Positions 44,881 to 53,817 of a stretch of 64,000 nt of DNA are shown piece by piece. The stretch lies in NCBI GenBank assembly GCA_002421005.1, contig DIJC01000014.1:374955-438954 (forward strand), given 5' to 3'. Below the pieces are notes generated by a model. That model did no database searches and had not been told where the DNA came from. It was given only the letters and a program-made list of their open reading frames with translations. Numbering within the stretch: the first letter of the stretch is position 1; the number at the start of each line of letters is the position of its first letter. The position numbers and the translations under genes were made by a program. Origin of the DNA: Enterobacteriaceae bacterium UBA5654. GTDB taxonomy: Bacteria; Pseudomonadota; Gammaproteobacteria; Enterobacterales; Enterobacteriaceae.

Positions 44881-46722
44881 TCAACGCAATACCATCAGCA
44901 GAGCCAGTACCACTACCGCGCCAATGCTCATCGACGCTACGTACCAGCGCAGGTAGCCGTTTTCGCTGAACAGCAGCCCTTTACCCGCAAAGCGCGACAG
45001 AATCGCCGGAATGTTCATCAACGCATTCAGCGGATCGCGGCGGATAAGCCACGCCACGCCGAGGAACGGCTTGACGAAGATTTTGTCGTACAGCCAGTCG
45101 AAGCCCCAGGCGTTATACCACCAGGTGCCCAGCAGACGGCCCGGCGCGCTGTTGGCAATGGACGTGACCAGCGTACGTTTACCCAGCCACAGCCAGGCGG
45201 CGATCAGGATGCCCGCAATCGCCACCACGCCAGAGGTAATTTCCAGCGTCAGGATATGACCGTGGTCCATTTCGCGGGTTGCTGGCAGCACGTTCTGCAA
45301 CGGCGGCACGATCAGCGCGCCCACAAAAGTGGAGAGGATCATCAGCACAATCAGCGGCAGGTGATGTGTGATGCCCTTCCCTGCGTGAGCGTGGATTTGC
45401 TCTTTGCCGTGGAAGACAATGAAAATCATGCGGAACGTGTAGAGCGACGTCATAAACGCCCCGACCAGCCCGGCAATCATCAGGTTAAGATGACCGTTAG
45501 CCATCGCGCCTGCCAGAATTTCATCCTTACTGAAGAAGCCTGCGGTCACCAGCGGGAGCGCCGACAGCGCCGCGCCGCCAATGAGGAAGCTTACGTACAC
45601 CAGCGGAATCGACTTGCGCAGGCCGCCCATTTTAAAGATGTTTTGCTCATGGTGGCAGGCCAGGATCACCGAACCGGACGCCAGGAACAGCAGCGCTTTA
45701 AAGAACGCATGGGTCATCAGGTGAAAAATGGCTGCGTCCCACGCCTGTACGCCCAGCGCCAGGAACATGTAACCAATCTGACTCATGGTGGAATAAGCGA
45801 GAACGCGTTTGATATCGGTTTGCACCAGCGCGGCAAAACCGGCCATGACCAGCGTGACCGCGCCCACAATGCCAACCAGATGCAGAATTTCCGGGGTCAT
45901 CAGGAACAGGCCGTGGGTACGGGCAATCAGGTAAACCCCTGCCGTTACCATGGTCGCGGCGTGGATCAGCGCGGAAACCGGGGTCGGACCTGCCATCGCG
46001 TCGGCAAGCCAGGTCTGCAACGGTAGCTGCGCCGATTTACCGACCGCGCCGCCCAACAGCATCAGGGTTGCCCATTGCAGCGTCGTGCTGCCGGTAGCAA
46101 AGTGCTGCGGAGCCAGCTCCACCATTTCACGGAAGTTCAGGGTGCCCAGTTCGTTATAAAGAATGAACAGTGCAAAGGCGAGAAACACGTCGCCGACGCG
46201 GGTCACCACAAACGCTTTCATCGCCGCTGCGCCATTCTTCGGATCGGTGTAGTAGAACCCGATCAGCAGATAGGAGCACAGGCCCACGCCTTCCCAGCCG
46301 AGATACATCAGCAGCAAGTTGTCGGAGAGCACCAGAATCACCATGCTGGCGATAAACAGGTTGGTATAAGCGAAGAAGCGGGAATAGCCCTCTTCACCGC
46401 GCATATACCACGAGGCGAACATGTGGATCAGAAAACCGACGCCGGTCACTACCGACAGCATGGTCAGTGACAGGCCATCCAGCACCAGGTTAAAGCCGAT
46501 GTTGAAATTACCAACCGACATCCACGTCCACAGCGGCTGGCTGAACGGCGTGCGGTCGCCGTTGAGAAATTCAACGCCAACAAACGCCGTGACCAGTGCA
46601 GCAAGTCCAATGGAGCCAACGCCGACGATAGCGGAAAGATTCTCCGACCAGCGGCCGCGCGAGAAGGCCAGTAATAAGAAGCCAATCAATGGCAGAATAA
46701 TGGTTAAGGCAAGCATGTTCAT
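44881..46722 (-). CDS. nuoL: NADH-quinone oxidoreductase subunit L
   Basis: Largest antiporter-like subunit of complex I, at the distal end of the membrane arm, with the long lateral helix HL and a C-terminal extra helix. The 613-residue protein shows YLGWEGVGLCSYLLIGFYY near 140-158 (key Glu) and KSAQLPLQTWLADAMAGPTP near 229-248 (channel Lys). The start overlaps the nuoK stop by four bases. Confidence 0.98.
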   Translation of the reverse strand: MNMLALTIILPLIGFLLLAFSRGRWSENLSAIVGVGSIGLAALVTAFVGVEFLNGDRTPFSQPLWTWMSVGNFNIGFNLVLDGLSLTMLSVVTGVGFLIHMFASWYMRGEEGYSRFFAYTNLFIASMVILVLSDNLLLMYLGWEGVGLCSYLLIGFYYTDPKNGAAAMKAFVVTRVGDVFLAFALFILYNELGTLNFREMVELAPQHFATGSTTLQWATLMLLGGAVGKSAQLPLQTWLADAMAGPTPVSALIHAATMVTAGVYLIARTHGLFLMTPEILHLVGIVGAVTLVMAGFAALVQTDIKRVLAYSTMSQIGYMFLALGVQAWDAAIFHLMTHAFFKALLFLASGSVILACHHEQNIFKMGGLRKSIPLVYVSFLIGGAALSALPLVTAGFFSKDEILAGAMANGHLNLMIAGLVGAFMTSLYTFRMIFIVFHGKEQIHAHAGKGITHHLPLIVLMILSTFVGALIVPPLQNVLPATREMDHGHILTLEITSGVVAIAGILIAAWLWLGKRTLVTSIANSAPGRLLGTWWYNAWGFDWLYDKIFVKPFLGVAWLIRRDPLNALMNIPAILSRFAGKGLLFSENGYLRWYVASMSIGAVVVLALLMVLR

Positions 46723-47021
46723 CCACGCAACTCACTTACTGAATCGATGTTCAGATTCTGGCGACGACGATGGAGCTGCAACAGCAGCGCCAGGCCGATA
46801 CTCGCCTCAGCAGCCGCAAGGCTGATAGCGAGAATGTACATCACCTGACCATCGGTCTGGCCCCAGTAGCTTCCGGCAACCACAAAGGCCAGCGCGGAGG
46901 CGTTAATCATGATCTCCAGCCCAATCAGCATAAACAGCAGATTGCGGCGGATCACCACCCCGGTCAGACCGAGGACAAACAGAATGGCTGCGAGGATCAG
47001 TCCATGTTGTAAGGGGATCAT
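46719..47021 (-). CDS. nuoK: NADH-quinone oxidoreductase subunit K
   Basis: Small three-helix membrane subunit of complex I (MrpC-like). It has 100 residues as in E. coli. Conserved membrane glutamates are in LLFMLIGLEIMINA (near 36) and SLAAAEASIGLALL (near 72), part of the E-channel linking quinone reduction to pumping. It overlaps nuoJ and nuoL by four bases each. Confidence 0.98.
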   Translation of the reverse strand: MIPLQHGLILAAILFVLGLTGVVIRRNLLFMLIGLEIMINASALAFVVAGSYWGQTDGQVMYILAISLAAAEASIGLALLLQLHRRRQNLNIDSVSELRG

Positions 47022-47572
47022 GCGTGCTCCTCCGTTTTTCTTTTCGCGCTGTCGTTCGGACGGTTGCTCAGCACCTCACCGGCGCGATCTTCACGCCCAA
47101 CGTGGAAGGCAACGACCAGTCCTGCCAGCAGCAGCATGGATGCCAGCTCCACCGCCAGTACATACGGCCCAAACAGCGTGATCCCGACGGCTTTCGCGCT
47201 GATAGCCGCACCTTCAATGCCCTGATCGTTAACGCCAAGAATGGCGTAAATCACCACCACCAGCAGCACCGCCGAAACCACCGCCGGTCCCAGCCAGATT
47301 TGCGGCTTCAGCCATTGACGTTCCTGTTCGATTTCCGAACCGCCCAGGTTGAGCATCATCACCACAAACACGAACAGCACCATGATTGCGCCTGCGTAAA
47401 CGATGATTTCCAGCGCCCCGGCGAAGTATGCGCCCAGCGAGAAAAACACCCCGGCAATCGCCAGCAGCGACACAATCAGATACAGCAGTGCGTGGATCGG
47501 ATTGGTGTGCGTAATCACCCTGAAGGTAGTCAGGATGGCGATAAGGCCACAGATATAAAAAGCGAACTCCAT
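47018..47572 (-). CDS. nuoJ: NADH-quinone oxidoreductase subunit J
   Basis: Five-helix membrane subunit of complex I. The 184-residue sequence includes the conserved helix 3 region FLGAYFAGALEIIVYAGAIM-like (about 45-65, with the pi-bulge tyrosine) and a C-terminal hydrophilic tail ending KRKTEEHA. It overlaps nuoK by four bases and follows nuoI by 11 bases. Confidence 0.97.
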   Translation of the reverse strand: MEFAFYICGLIAILTTFRVITHTNPIHALLYLIVSLLAIAGVFFSLGAYFAGALEIIVYAGAIMVLFVFVVMMLNLGGSEIEQERQWLKPQIWLGPAVVSAVLLVVVIYAILGVNDQGIEGAAISAKAVGITLFGPYVLAVELASMLLLAGLVVAFHVGREDRAGEVLSNRPNDSAKRKTEEHA

Positions 47573-47583
47573 TGCCCCTCTCC

Positions 47584-48126
47584 TTACGGTAACAGGCTCT
47601 TGACGTCGACAGGCTTGGCTTCGTTTTCCGCTTCGCCCTTATCTTTGCCGTCGATTGCCATACCTGCCATCCGGTAGAAATTGTATTCCGGGTATTTGCC
47701 CGGACCGGAAATCAGCAGATCCTCTTTTTCGTACACCAGATCCTGACGCTTATACTCGCCCAGTTCGAAGTCCGGCGTTAACTGGATCGCCGTGGTCGGA
47801 CAGGCTTCTTCACACAGACCGCAGAAAATGCAGCGTGAGAAGTTGATACGGAAAAACTCCGGGTACCAGCGGCCATCTTTGGTCTCCGCTTTTTGCAGAG
47901 AGATACAGCCTACCGGACAGGCTACCGCACACAGGTTACAGGCAACGCAACGCTCGGAACCGTCCGGGTCGCGCGTCAGCACAATGCGTCCACGGTAGCG
48001 AGGCGGCAGATAGACCGGCTCTTCCGGGTACATACGCGTTTCGCGTTTGGCGAAGGCGTGCAGGCCGATCATCCAGATACTGCGAACCTGGGTGCCGAAG
48101 CCCACTAATAATTCTTTTAAGGTCAT
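47584..48126 (-). CDS. nuoI: NADH-quinone oxidoreductase subunit I
   Basis: Peripheral-arm subunit carrying two [4Fe-4S] clusters (N6a, N6b) that pass electrons to NuoB. The 180-residue protein has two ferredoxin motifs, CVACNLCAVACPVGCI near 60-75 and CIFCGLCEEACPTTAI near 99-114, each with the fourth cysteine followed by Pro. Fourteen bases separate it from nuoH. Confidence 0.98.
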   Translation of the reverse strand: MTLKELLVGFGTQVRSIWMIGLHAFAKRETRMYPEEPVYLPPRYRGRIVLTRDPDGSERCVACNLCAVACPVGCISLQKAETKDGRWYPEFFRINFSRCIFCGLCEEACPTTAIQLTPDFELGEYKRQDLVYEKEDLLISGPGKYPEYNFYRMAGMAIDGKDKGEAENEAKPVDVKSLLP

Positions 48127-48140
48127 GGTCTTTTCGCCCC

Positions 48141-49118
48141 TTATTGCGCCTGCCAGAGAATGACAGCCGCCGTTACCAGCAAGTTAATCAGCGTCAGCGG
48201 CAGGCAAATTTTCCAGCCGAAGGACATTACCTGGTCATAACGCGGACGCGGTAATGCAGCGCGGATCAAAATGAACATCATCATGAAGAACGCGGTTTTG
48301 ATGGCGAACCAGATGAATGGCGGTAAGAACGGACCCTGCCAGCCCCCGAAGAACAGGGTGACAATCATCGCCGACACGGTGACGATCCCGATGTATTCCC
48401 CCACGAAGAACAGACCGAATTTCATGCCGGAATATTCAATGTGGTAACCATCGGCCAGTTCCTGCTCGGCTTCCGGCTGGTCAAACGGATGGCGGTGACA
48501 TACCGCCACGCCCGCAATGGCAAAGGTGATAAAACCAAAGAACTGCGGCACGATGTTCCACAGGCCCGCCTGGTTGTTGACGATGTCGGTCATATTAAAT
48601 GAACCGGCCTGCGCCACCACGCCCATCAGCGACAGGCCGAGAAACACTTCGTAGCTCAGGGTCTGCGCAGACGCACGCATTGCCCCCAGCAGCGAGTATT
48701 TGTTATTGCTCGACCAGCCTGCAAACAGCACCGCGTAAACCGCCAGCCCTGCCATCATCAGGAAGAACAGCACCCCGATGTTCAGGTCTGCAACCACCCA
48801 GCTCGGGCTGACCGGCACAATGGCGAAGGACAGCAGCAGCGAGGTAAAGGCAATCATCGGTGCCAGGGTAAAGATGACGCGGTCCGTAAATTTCGGGATC
48901 CAGTCCTCTTTAAAGAACATCTTGATCATGTCGGCGACCAGCTGGAGCGAGCCGCCCCAGCCGACGCGGTTAGGTCCGTAACGGTTCTGGAACAGACCGA
49001 GCAGGCGACGTTCACCAAAGCTCATAAACGCGCCGCAGGTCACGACCACCAGCAGAATAACCACCGCTTTCAGGATGGTTAGCAGAACATCAATAACTTC
49101 CGGTGTTAACCAGCTCAT
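48141..49118 (-). CDS. nuoH: NADH-quinone oxidoreductase subunit H
   Basis: Membrane subunit at the junction with the peripheral arm that forms much of the quinone-binding chamber. The 325-residue protein has eight membrane helices. The conserved segment QNRYGPNRVGWGGSLQLVAD near 43-62 and the acidic loop FDQPEAEQELADGYHIEYSG near 212-231 are intact. Its start overlaps the nuoG stop by four bases. Confidence 0.98.
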   Translation of the reverse strand: MSWLTPEVIDVLLTILKAVVILLVVVTCGAFMSFGERRLLGLFQNRYGPNRVGWGGSLQLVADMIKMFFKEDWIPKFTDRVIFTLAPMIAFTSLLLSFAIVPVSPSWVVADLNIGVLFFLMMAGLAVYAVLFAGWSSNNKYSLLGAMRASAQTLSYEVFLGLSLMGVVAQAGSFNMTDIVNNQAGLWNIVPQFFGFITFAIAGVAVCHRHPFDQPEAEQELADGYHIEYSGMKFGLFFVGEYIGIVTVSAMIVTLFFGGWQGPFLPPFIWFAIKTAFFMMMFILIRAALPRPRYDQVMSFGWKICLPLTLINLLVTAAVILWQAQ

Positions 49119-51841
49119 GCTTGTGCCTCCCGCAGATCCTCAAGACGCGCGCCCGCCAGCACCGGCGCGATGCCCGGCATCCCCATCGGCAAGCCAACCT
49201 GCCCTGCCGTCAGCCCTTCGGCAATAACGACCGGCAGACTGACCGTCTGGCCTTCGTAGGTGAAGGAAACATGCGCGCCCGCGTTGACACCCAGCTTCGC
49301 GGCATCGGCCGGATTAAGCCGGATATACGGCTGCGGCATACGCTGCTGGAAGACCGGTGAACGCTGCGACATTTCGTCGCTGCCGAACAGGTGGTAATAC
49401 GGCGCGATACGCCATTTCCCTTCTTCCGCCTGGAAGTTCGCCGGGATTTGGGCGAAGAATTCAAGTCCGCTTTCAGAGGCTTCAATCAGACGCACGCCCG
49501 GATCGCCATGACGCAGATGACCGCCCACTTCCGCCTGGAATTTATTCCATGCCTGCGGGGAGTTCCAGCCCGGTGCCCACGCAAACGGAATTTGCGAACG
49601 AGCTGCCGTCGGCTGGTTGTTCCCTTCCATTGAGAAGGTGAACATGGTGTCTTTATCCTGCGGCTGACGCGGCTCATGGACGCTGATGTTCGCGCGCATG
49701 GCGGTACGACCGCTGTAGCGATGCGGCTCACGCGCCAGTTTCTGCCCGCGAATGCGGAACGAAGCGTCCGGTGCAGCCTCTTTGATGCCAGCCAGATGAG
49801 GCAGTTTTTCGACTACCGCATCAATAACGTGGTCGAGCTGCGTCCAGTCCACTTCACGGCTCTGCACGGTGCTGTGCAGCGAATGCAGCCAGCGCCAGCT
49901 TTCCAGCATAATGGTGCTGCTGTCGTAGTAAGCCGGATCGTAAACCTGGAAGAAGCGCTGGGCGCGGCCTTCGTTGTTGATGACCGTACCGTCGCTTTCC
50001 GCAAAGCTGGCCGCAGGCAGCACCAGGTGCGCATGATCCATAATCGCCGTGCGCTGATGGTCAATAACCATCACCAGCGGCGCTTTGGACAGCGCGGCGT
50101 CAACGCGTGCGGCAGAAGCATGACGATGCAGATCGTTTTCCAGAATCACTACGGCATCCGCCGCGCCGGATTCCAGCTCGTTCAGGGCATCGTCAAGCGA
50201 GCCGCCGTCGATCATACCGAGGCCAATACTGTTCACCGCACGGGCAATCATGGTGATGCCCACATCGGCACCGCGCCCTTTCAGCGCTTTCGCCACGTTT
50301 GCCGCCGCCTGGATCACTTCCGTGCTGCCGGAGTTGGTGCCGGAGATAATCAGCGGCTTCTTCGCTCCTGCCAGCGCCTGCACCACGACGTCGATTTTGT
50401 TTTGCAGATCGCGATCCAGACCGTCAACGGCCGGGGCGCTGTTGTCCAGCGCGTGCGCGATGGCAAAGCCAAAACGCGCCTGATCTTCAACCGGCGCGCG
50501 GTAGGTCCACGCAGCGATATCATCAAGGCGAGTATTATCAACGTTGGTCACAAACAGCGGATGTTTCGCGCGCTGGCCGATGTTAAGGATTGCTGCAATC
50601 TGCCAGTCAGCCACTTTCTGTGCCGCCGCCATTTCGCGCGCTTTGCCCTTCACCGCCTGGCGCACCGCCAGCGAGACGCGTGCACCGGTCTGGGTGATGT
50701 CTTCACCGAGCACCAGTACCGCATCACAGGATTCAATTTCGCGCAGCGCCGGAGTGCGGATCCCGCCTTCGCGCAGCACTTTCAGTACCAGTTGCAGACG
50801 TTCCTGCTCGCCCTGAGCAATACCGGTGTAGAAGTTTTCCGCGCCGACCAGTTCACGCAGCGCAAAGTTGCTCTCAACGCTGGCGCGCGGTGAGCCAATC
50901 CCGATCACTTTCTTCGACTGACGCAGAATATCCGCCGCGCCCTGCATCGCCTGTTCAGCGTTGAGGGTAATGAAATCGTCGCCACGGCGCTGTACCGGCT
51001 GACGCGGACGGTCTTTCAGGTTAACGTAGCCATAGCCAAAACGACCACGGTCGCAGAGGAAGTAGTGGTTAACGGTGCCGTTATAGCGGTTTTCGATTCG
51101 ACGCAGTTCGCCATAGCGCTCGCCCGGGCTGGTGTTACAGCCAAGAGAACACTGCTGGCAGATGCTTGGCGCAAACTGCATGTCCCATTTACGGTTATAG
51201 CGCTCGGAGTGCGTTTTATCGGTAAAGACCCCGGTCGGACAGATTTCGACCAGGTTACCGGAAAATTCGCTTTCCAGCGTGCCGTCTTCCGGGCGTCCGA
51301 AATAGACGTTATCGTGCGCGCCGTAAACGCCCAGATCCTGGCCGTCGGCGTAATCTTTGTAGTAACGCACGCAGCGGTAACAGGCGATGCAGCGGTTCAT
51401 TTCGTGCGAGATGAACGGCCCCAGATCCTGATTGCGGTGGGTACGTTTGGTAAAACGGTAGCGACGGAAGCTGTGACCGGTCATCACGGTCATATCCTGA
51501 AGGTGGCAGTTGCCGCCTTCTTCACAAACCGGACAGTCGTGGGGGTGGTTGGTCATCAGCCATTCCACTACGCTTTCCCGGAACTGTTTCGCTTCTTCGT
51601 CATCAATAGAGATGAAAGTACCGTCGGATGCCGGTGTCATACAGGACATCACCAGGCGGCCACGCGTGTCTTCCGCGTTTTGATATTGCTTCACCGCACA
51701 CTGGCGGCAAGCACCGACGCTGCCCAGCGCCGGGTGCCAGCAAAAGTACGGAATATCAAGGCCGTGGGACAGACATGCCTGTAGCAGGTTGTCCGCACCG
51801 TTGACCTCGTATTCTTTGCCGTCTACATGAATCGTAGCCAT
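49115..51841 (-). CDS. nuoG: NADH-quinone oxidoreductase subunit G
   Basis: Largest peripheral subunit of complex I, binding several iron-sulphur clusters (N1b, N4, N5, N7) in a molybdopterin-oxidoreductase-like scaffold. I place the start at 51841 (MATIHVDGKEYEV, 908 residues as in E. coli). An ATG three codons upstream lies only one base from GGAAG. Cysteine motifs are YFCWHPALGSVGACRQC near 34-50, HDCPVCEEGGNCHLQD near 100 (His/Cys ligands for N5), CIACYRCVRYY near 148, and CQQCSLGCNTSPGERY, the N7 site retained in enterobacteria. A 139-base gap with a hairpin separates it from nuoF. Confidence 0.97.
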   Translation of the reverse strand: MATIHVDGKEYEVNGADNLLQACLSHGLDIPYFCWHPALGSVGACRQCAVKQYQNAEDTRGRLVMSCMTPASDGTFISIDDEEAKQFRESVVEWLMTNHPHDCPVCEEGGNCHLQDMTVMTGHSFRRYRFTKRTHRNQDLGPFISHEMNRCIACYRCVRYYKDYADGQDLGVYGAHDNVYFGRPEDGTLESEFSGNLVEICPTGVFTDKTHSERYNRKWDMQFAPSICQQCSLGCNTSPGERYGELRRIENRYNGTVNHYFLCDRGRFGYGYVNLKDRPRQPVQRRGDDFITLNAEQAMQGAADILRQSKKVIGIGSPRASVESNFALRELVGAENFYTGIAQGEQERLQLVLKVLREGGIRTPALREIESCDAVLVLGEDITQTGARVSLAVRQAVKGKAREMAAAQKVADWQIAAILNIGQRAKHPLFVTNVDNTRLDDIAAWTYRAPVEDQARFGFAIAHALDNSAPAVDGLDRDLQNKIDVVVQALAGAKKPLIISGTNSGSTEVIQAAANVAKALKGRGADVGITMIARAVNSIGLGMIDGGSLDDALNELESGAADAVVILENDLHRHASAARVDAALSKAPLVMVIDHQRTAIMDHAHLVLPAASFAESDGTVINNEGRAQRFFQVYDPAYYDSSTIMLESWRWLHSLHSTVQSREVDWTQLDHVIDAVVEKLPHLAGIKEAAPDASFRIRGQKLAREPHRYSGRTAMRANISVHEPRQPQDKDTMFTFSMEGNNQPTAARSQIPFAWAPGWNSPQAWNKFQAEVGGHLRHGDPGVRLIEASESGLEFFAQIPANFQAEEGKWRIAPYYHLFGSDEMSQRSPVFQQRMPQPYIRLNPADAAKLGVNAGAHVSFTYEGQTVSLPVVIAEGLTAGQVGLPMGMPGIAPVLAGARLEDLREAQA

Positions 51842-51952
51842 AGTCAGCATGCTTCCAGTTGGCCTGAATAACCTTCATCCTTTACGCTCTGACTGCCTTG
51901 CCACAGCACGAAGGTCTCGGTTATTCCTTAGGCATTAATCGAATTTTTCTCT

Positions 51953-51976
51953 GGTATCGCTCACAAGCGAAATACC
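51953..51976 (-). repeat. Stop-proximal hairpin in the nuoF-nuoG spacer
   Basis: On the minus strand, four bases past the nuoF stop, GGTAT...AGCG pairs with CGCT...ATACC (51953-51961 with 51966-51976, two bases bulged). A second, larger inverted repeat, GAATAACC (51866-51873) with GGTTATTC (51919-51926), lies nearer nuoG. There is no clear T-run. Possible roles are partial attenuation or protection of upstream message. Confidence 0.55.
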
Positions 51977-51980
51977 GCTA

Positions 51981-53318
51981 TCACCAGCGCGCTTTCAGCA
52001 GGTTCGGCTGAATACCATGAATCGCATGGGTATTGCTGAACTGTTGTTTAATGCCTGCTTCAAATTCTTCGCGGAAATATTTAATCGCGCTTTGCAGCGG
52101 TTCGACCGCACCTGGCGCATGGGCGCAGAAGGTTTTGCCCGGACCGAGGAAACGACACAGTTGCTCAAGTGTCTCGATATCCCCAGGCTGGCCTTCGCCG
52201 CGCTCCAGCGCCCGCAGAATTTTCACGCTCCACGGCAGCCCGTCACGGCACGGCGTACACCAGCCGCAGGATTCGCGGGCGAAGAATTCTTCGAGGTTAC
52301 GCACCAGCGGCACCATGCCAATTTCATGGTCAACCGCCATCGCCAGCGCGGTGCCGAGACGGCTCCCCGCTTTACCGATGCTTTCGAATTCCATCGGCAG
52401 GTCGAGATGCGATTCGGTCAGGAAGTCGGTGCCCGCACCGCCCGGCTGCCAGGCTTTAAACTTCAGGCCATCGCGCATACCGCCAGCGTAGTCTTCAAGG
52501 ATCTCACGCGCGGTAGTACCAAACGGCAGCTCCCAGACGCCCGGATTTTTCACCCGGCCGGAGAAGCCCATCAGCTTGGTGCCCGCGTCTTTACTGGCAG
52601 AAATGCCCTGATACCATTCGACGCCGTTCGCGAGAATTGCCGGGACGTTGCACAGGGTTTCGACGTTGTTAACGCAGGTCGGTTTACCCCACACGCCGCT
52701 GCTCGCCGGGAACGGTGGCTTGGAGCGCGGGTTCGCGCGGCGACCTTCCAGCGAGTTGATCAGCGCCGTTTCTTCACCGCAGATGTAGCGCCCTGCCCCG
52801 GTATGCACGAACAGTTCGAAATCAAAACCGGTGCCGAGAATGTTTTTGCCAAGGAAACCCGCTTCGGTGGCTTCGGCAATCGCGCGACGCAGGTTCTCCG
52901 CCGCTTCGATGTATTCACCGCGCAGGAAGATGTAGCCACGGTATGCCTTCAGCGCGAATGCGGAAATCAGCATCCCCTCCACCAGCAGATGCGGCAATTG
53001 CTCCATCAGCAGGCGGTCTTTATAGGTGCCCGGCTCCATTTCATCGGCGTTACACAGCAGGTAACGGATGTTCATGGATTCGTCTTTCGGCATCAGGCTC
53101 CACTTCAGACCGGTGGAGAAGCCCGCGCCGCCGCGCCCTTTCAGGCCGGAATCTTTTACCGCGTTGACGATGTCATCAGGTGCCATGCCGGAAAGCGCTT
53201 TACGCGCGCCTTCGTAGCCGTTTTTGCTCTGATACTCATCCAGCCAGACCGGCTGCTTGTCATCGCGCAGACGCCAGGTCAGCGGATGCGTTTCGGGAGT
53301 GCGTATAATGGTTTTCAT
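51981..53318 (-). CDS. nuoF: NADH-quinone oxidoreductase subunit F
   Basis: NADH-binding flavoprotein subunit of complex I, holding FMN and [4Fe-4S] cluster N3. The 445-residue protein has the NADH/FMN glycine-rich region GLKGRGGAGFSTGLKW near 58-73, FMN-site segment GAGRYICGEETALINSLEG near 174-192, and cluster N3 cysteines in ESCGWCTPCRDG near 351 with the last ligand in KTFCAHAPGA near 395. It overlaps nuoE by four bases. Confidence 0.98.
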   Translation of the reverse strand: MKTIIRTPETHPLTWRLRDDKQPVWLDEYQSKNGYEGARKALSGMAPDDIVNAVKDSGLKGRGGAGFSTGLKWSLMPKDESMNIRYLLCNADEMEPGTYKDRLLMEQLPHLLVEGMLISAFALKAYRGYIFLRGEYIEAAENLRRAIAEATEAGFLGKNILGTGFDFELFVHTGAGRYICGEETALINSLEGRRANPRSKPPFPASSGVWGKPTCVNNVETLCNVPAILANGVEWYQGISASKDAGTKLMGFSGRVKNPGVWELPFGTTAREILEDYAGGMRDGLKFKAWQPGGAGTDFLTESHLDLPMEFESIGKAGSRLGTALAMAVDHEIGMVPLVRNLEEFFARESCGWCTPCRDGLPWSVKILRALERGEGQPGDIETLEQLCRFLGPGKTFCAHAPGAVEPLQSAIKYFREEFEAGIKQQFSNTHAIHGIQPNLLKARW

Positions 53319-53815
53319 TTATACTGCTCCAGCAAATCAGGGATCGCCTCCGGCGTCAGATGGCTGTGAGTATCCTCATCAATCATCATGGTCGGCCCTT
53401 TGTCACAGTTGCCCAGGCAGCAGGTCGGCAGCAGGGTAAAACGCCCGTCAAAGGTGGTTTGCCCCGGCTTGATATTGAGTTTTTTCTCAATCGCAGCCTG
53501 AATGCCCTGATAGCCAGTGATGTGACACACGACGCTGTCGCAGTAGCGGATCACATGGCGGCCTACCGGCTGACGGAAGATCTGGCTGTAAAACGTTGCC
53601 ACTCCTTCTACGTCGCTGGCGGGAATATTTAAGACTTCAGCGATGGCATAGATTGCGCCGTCCGGCACCCAGCCACGCTGCTTTTGAACAATTTTCAGCG
53701 CTTCAATGGACGCCGCACGCGGATCTTCATAGTGATGCAATTCGTGTTCGATTGCCTCACGCTCTGCCGCACTCAGCTCAAAAGCCCCGGTTTGTGGTTG
53801 TTGATTCTCGTGCAT
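53315..53815 (-). CDS. nuoE: NADH-quinone oxidoreductase subunit E
   Basis: Thioredoxin-like subunit with [2Fe-2S] cluster N1a, adjacent to the FMN site of NuoF. The 166-residue protein has cluster ligands in RYCDSVVCHITG near 91-102 and LPTCCLGNCDKGP near 129-141. It follows nuoC by two bases and overlaps nuoF. Confidence 0.97.
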   Translation of the reverse strand: MHENQQPQTGAFELSAAEREAIEHELHHYEDPRAASIEALKIVQKQRGWVPDGAIYAIAEVLNIPASDVEGVATFYSQIFRQPVGRHVIRYCDSVVCHITGYQGIQAAIEKKLNIKPGQTTFDGRFTLLPTCCLGNCDKGPTMMIDEDTHSHLTPEAIPDLLEQYK

Positions 53816-53817
53816 AA

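Noticed and set aside
49676..50893. Long open frame antisense to nuoG (and a similar one at 52017-53369 against nuoF)
   Set aside because: Both lie fully within well-identified nuo genes, have no ribosome site of note and no recognisable domain.
51842..51980. nuoF-nuoG spacer as an ERIC element
   Set aside because: It lacks the conserved ERIC core palindrome; only local inverted repeats are present.
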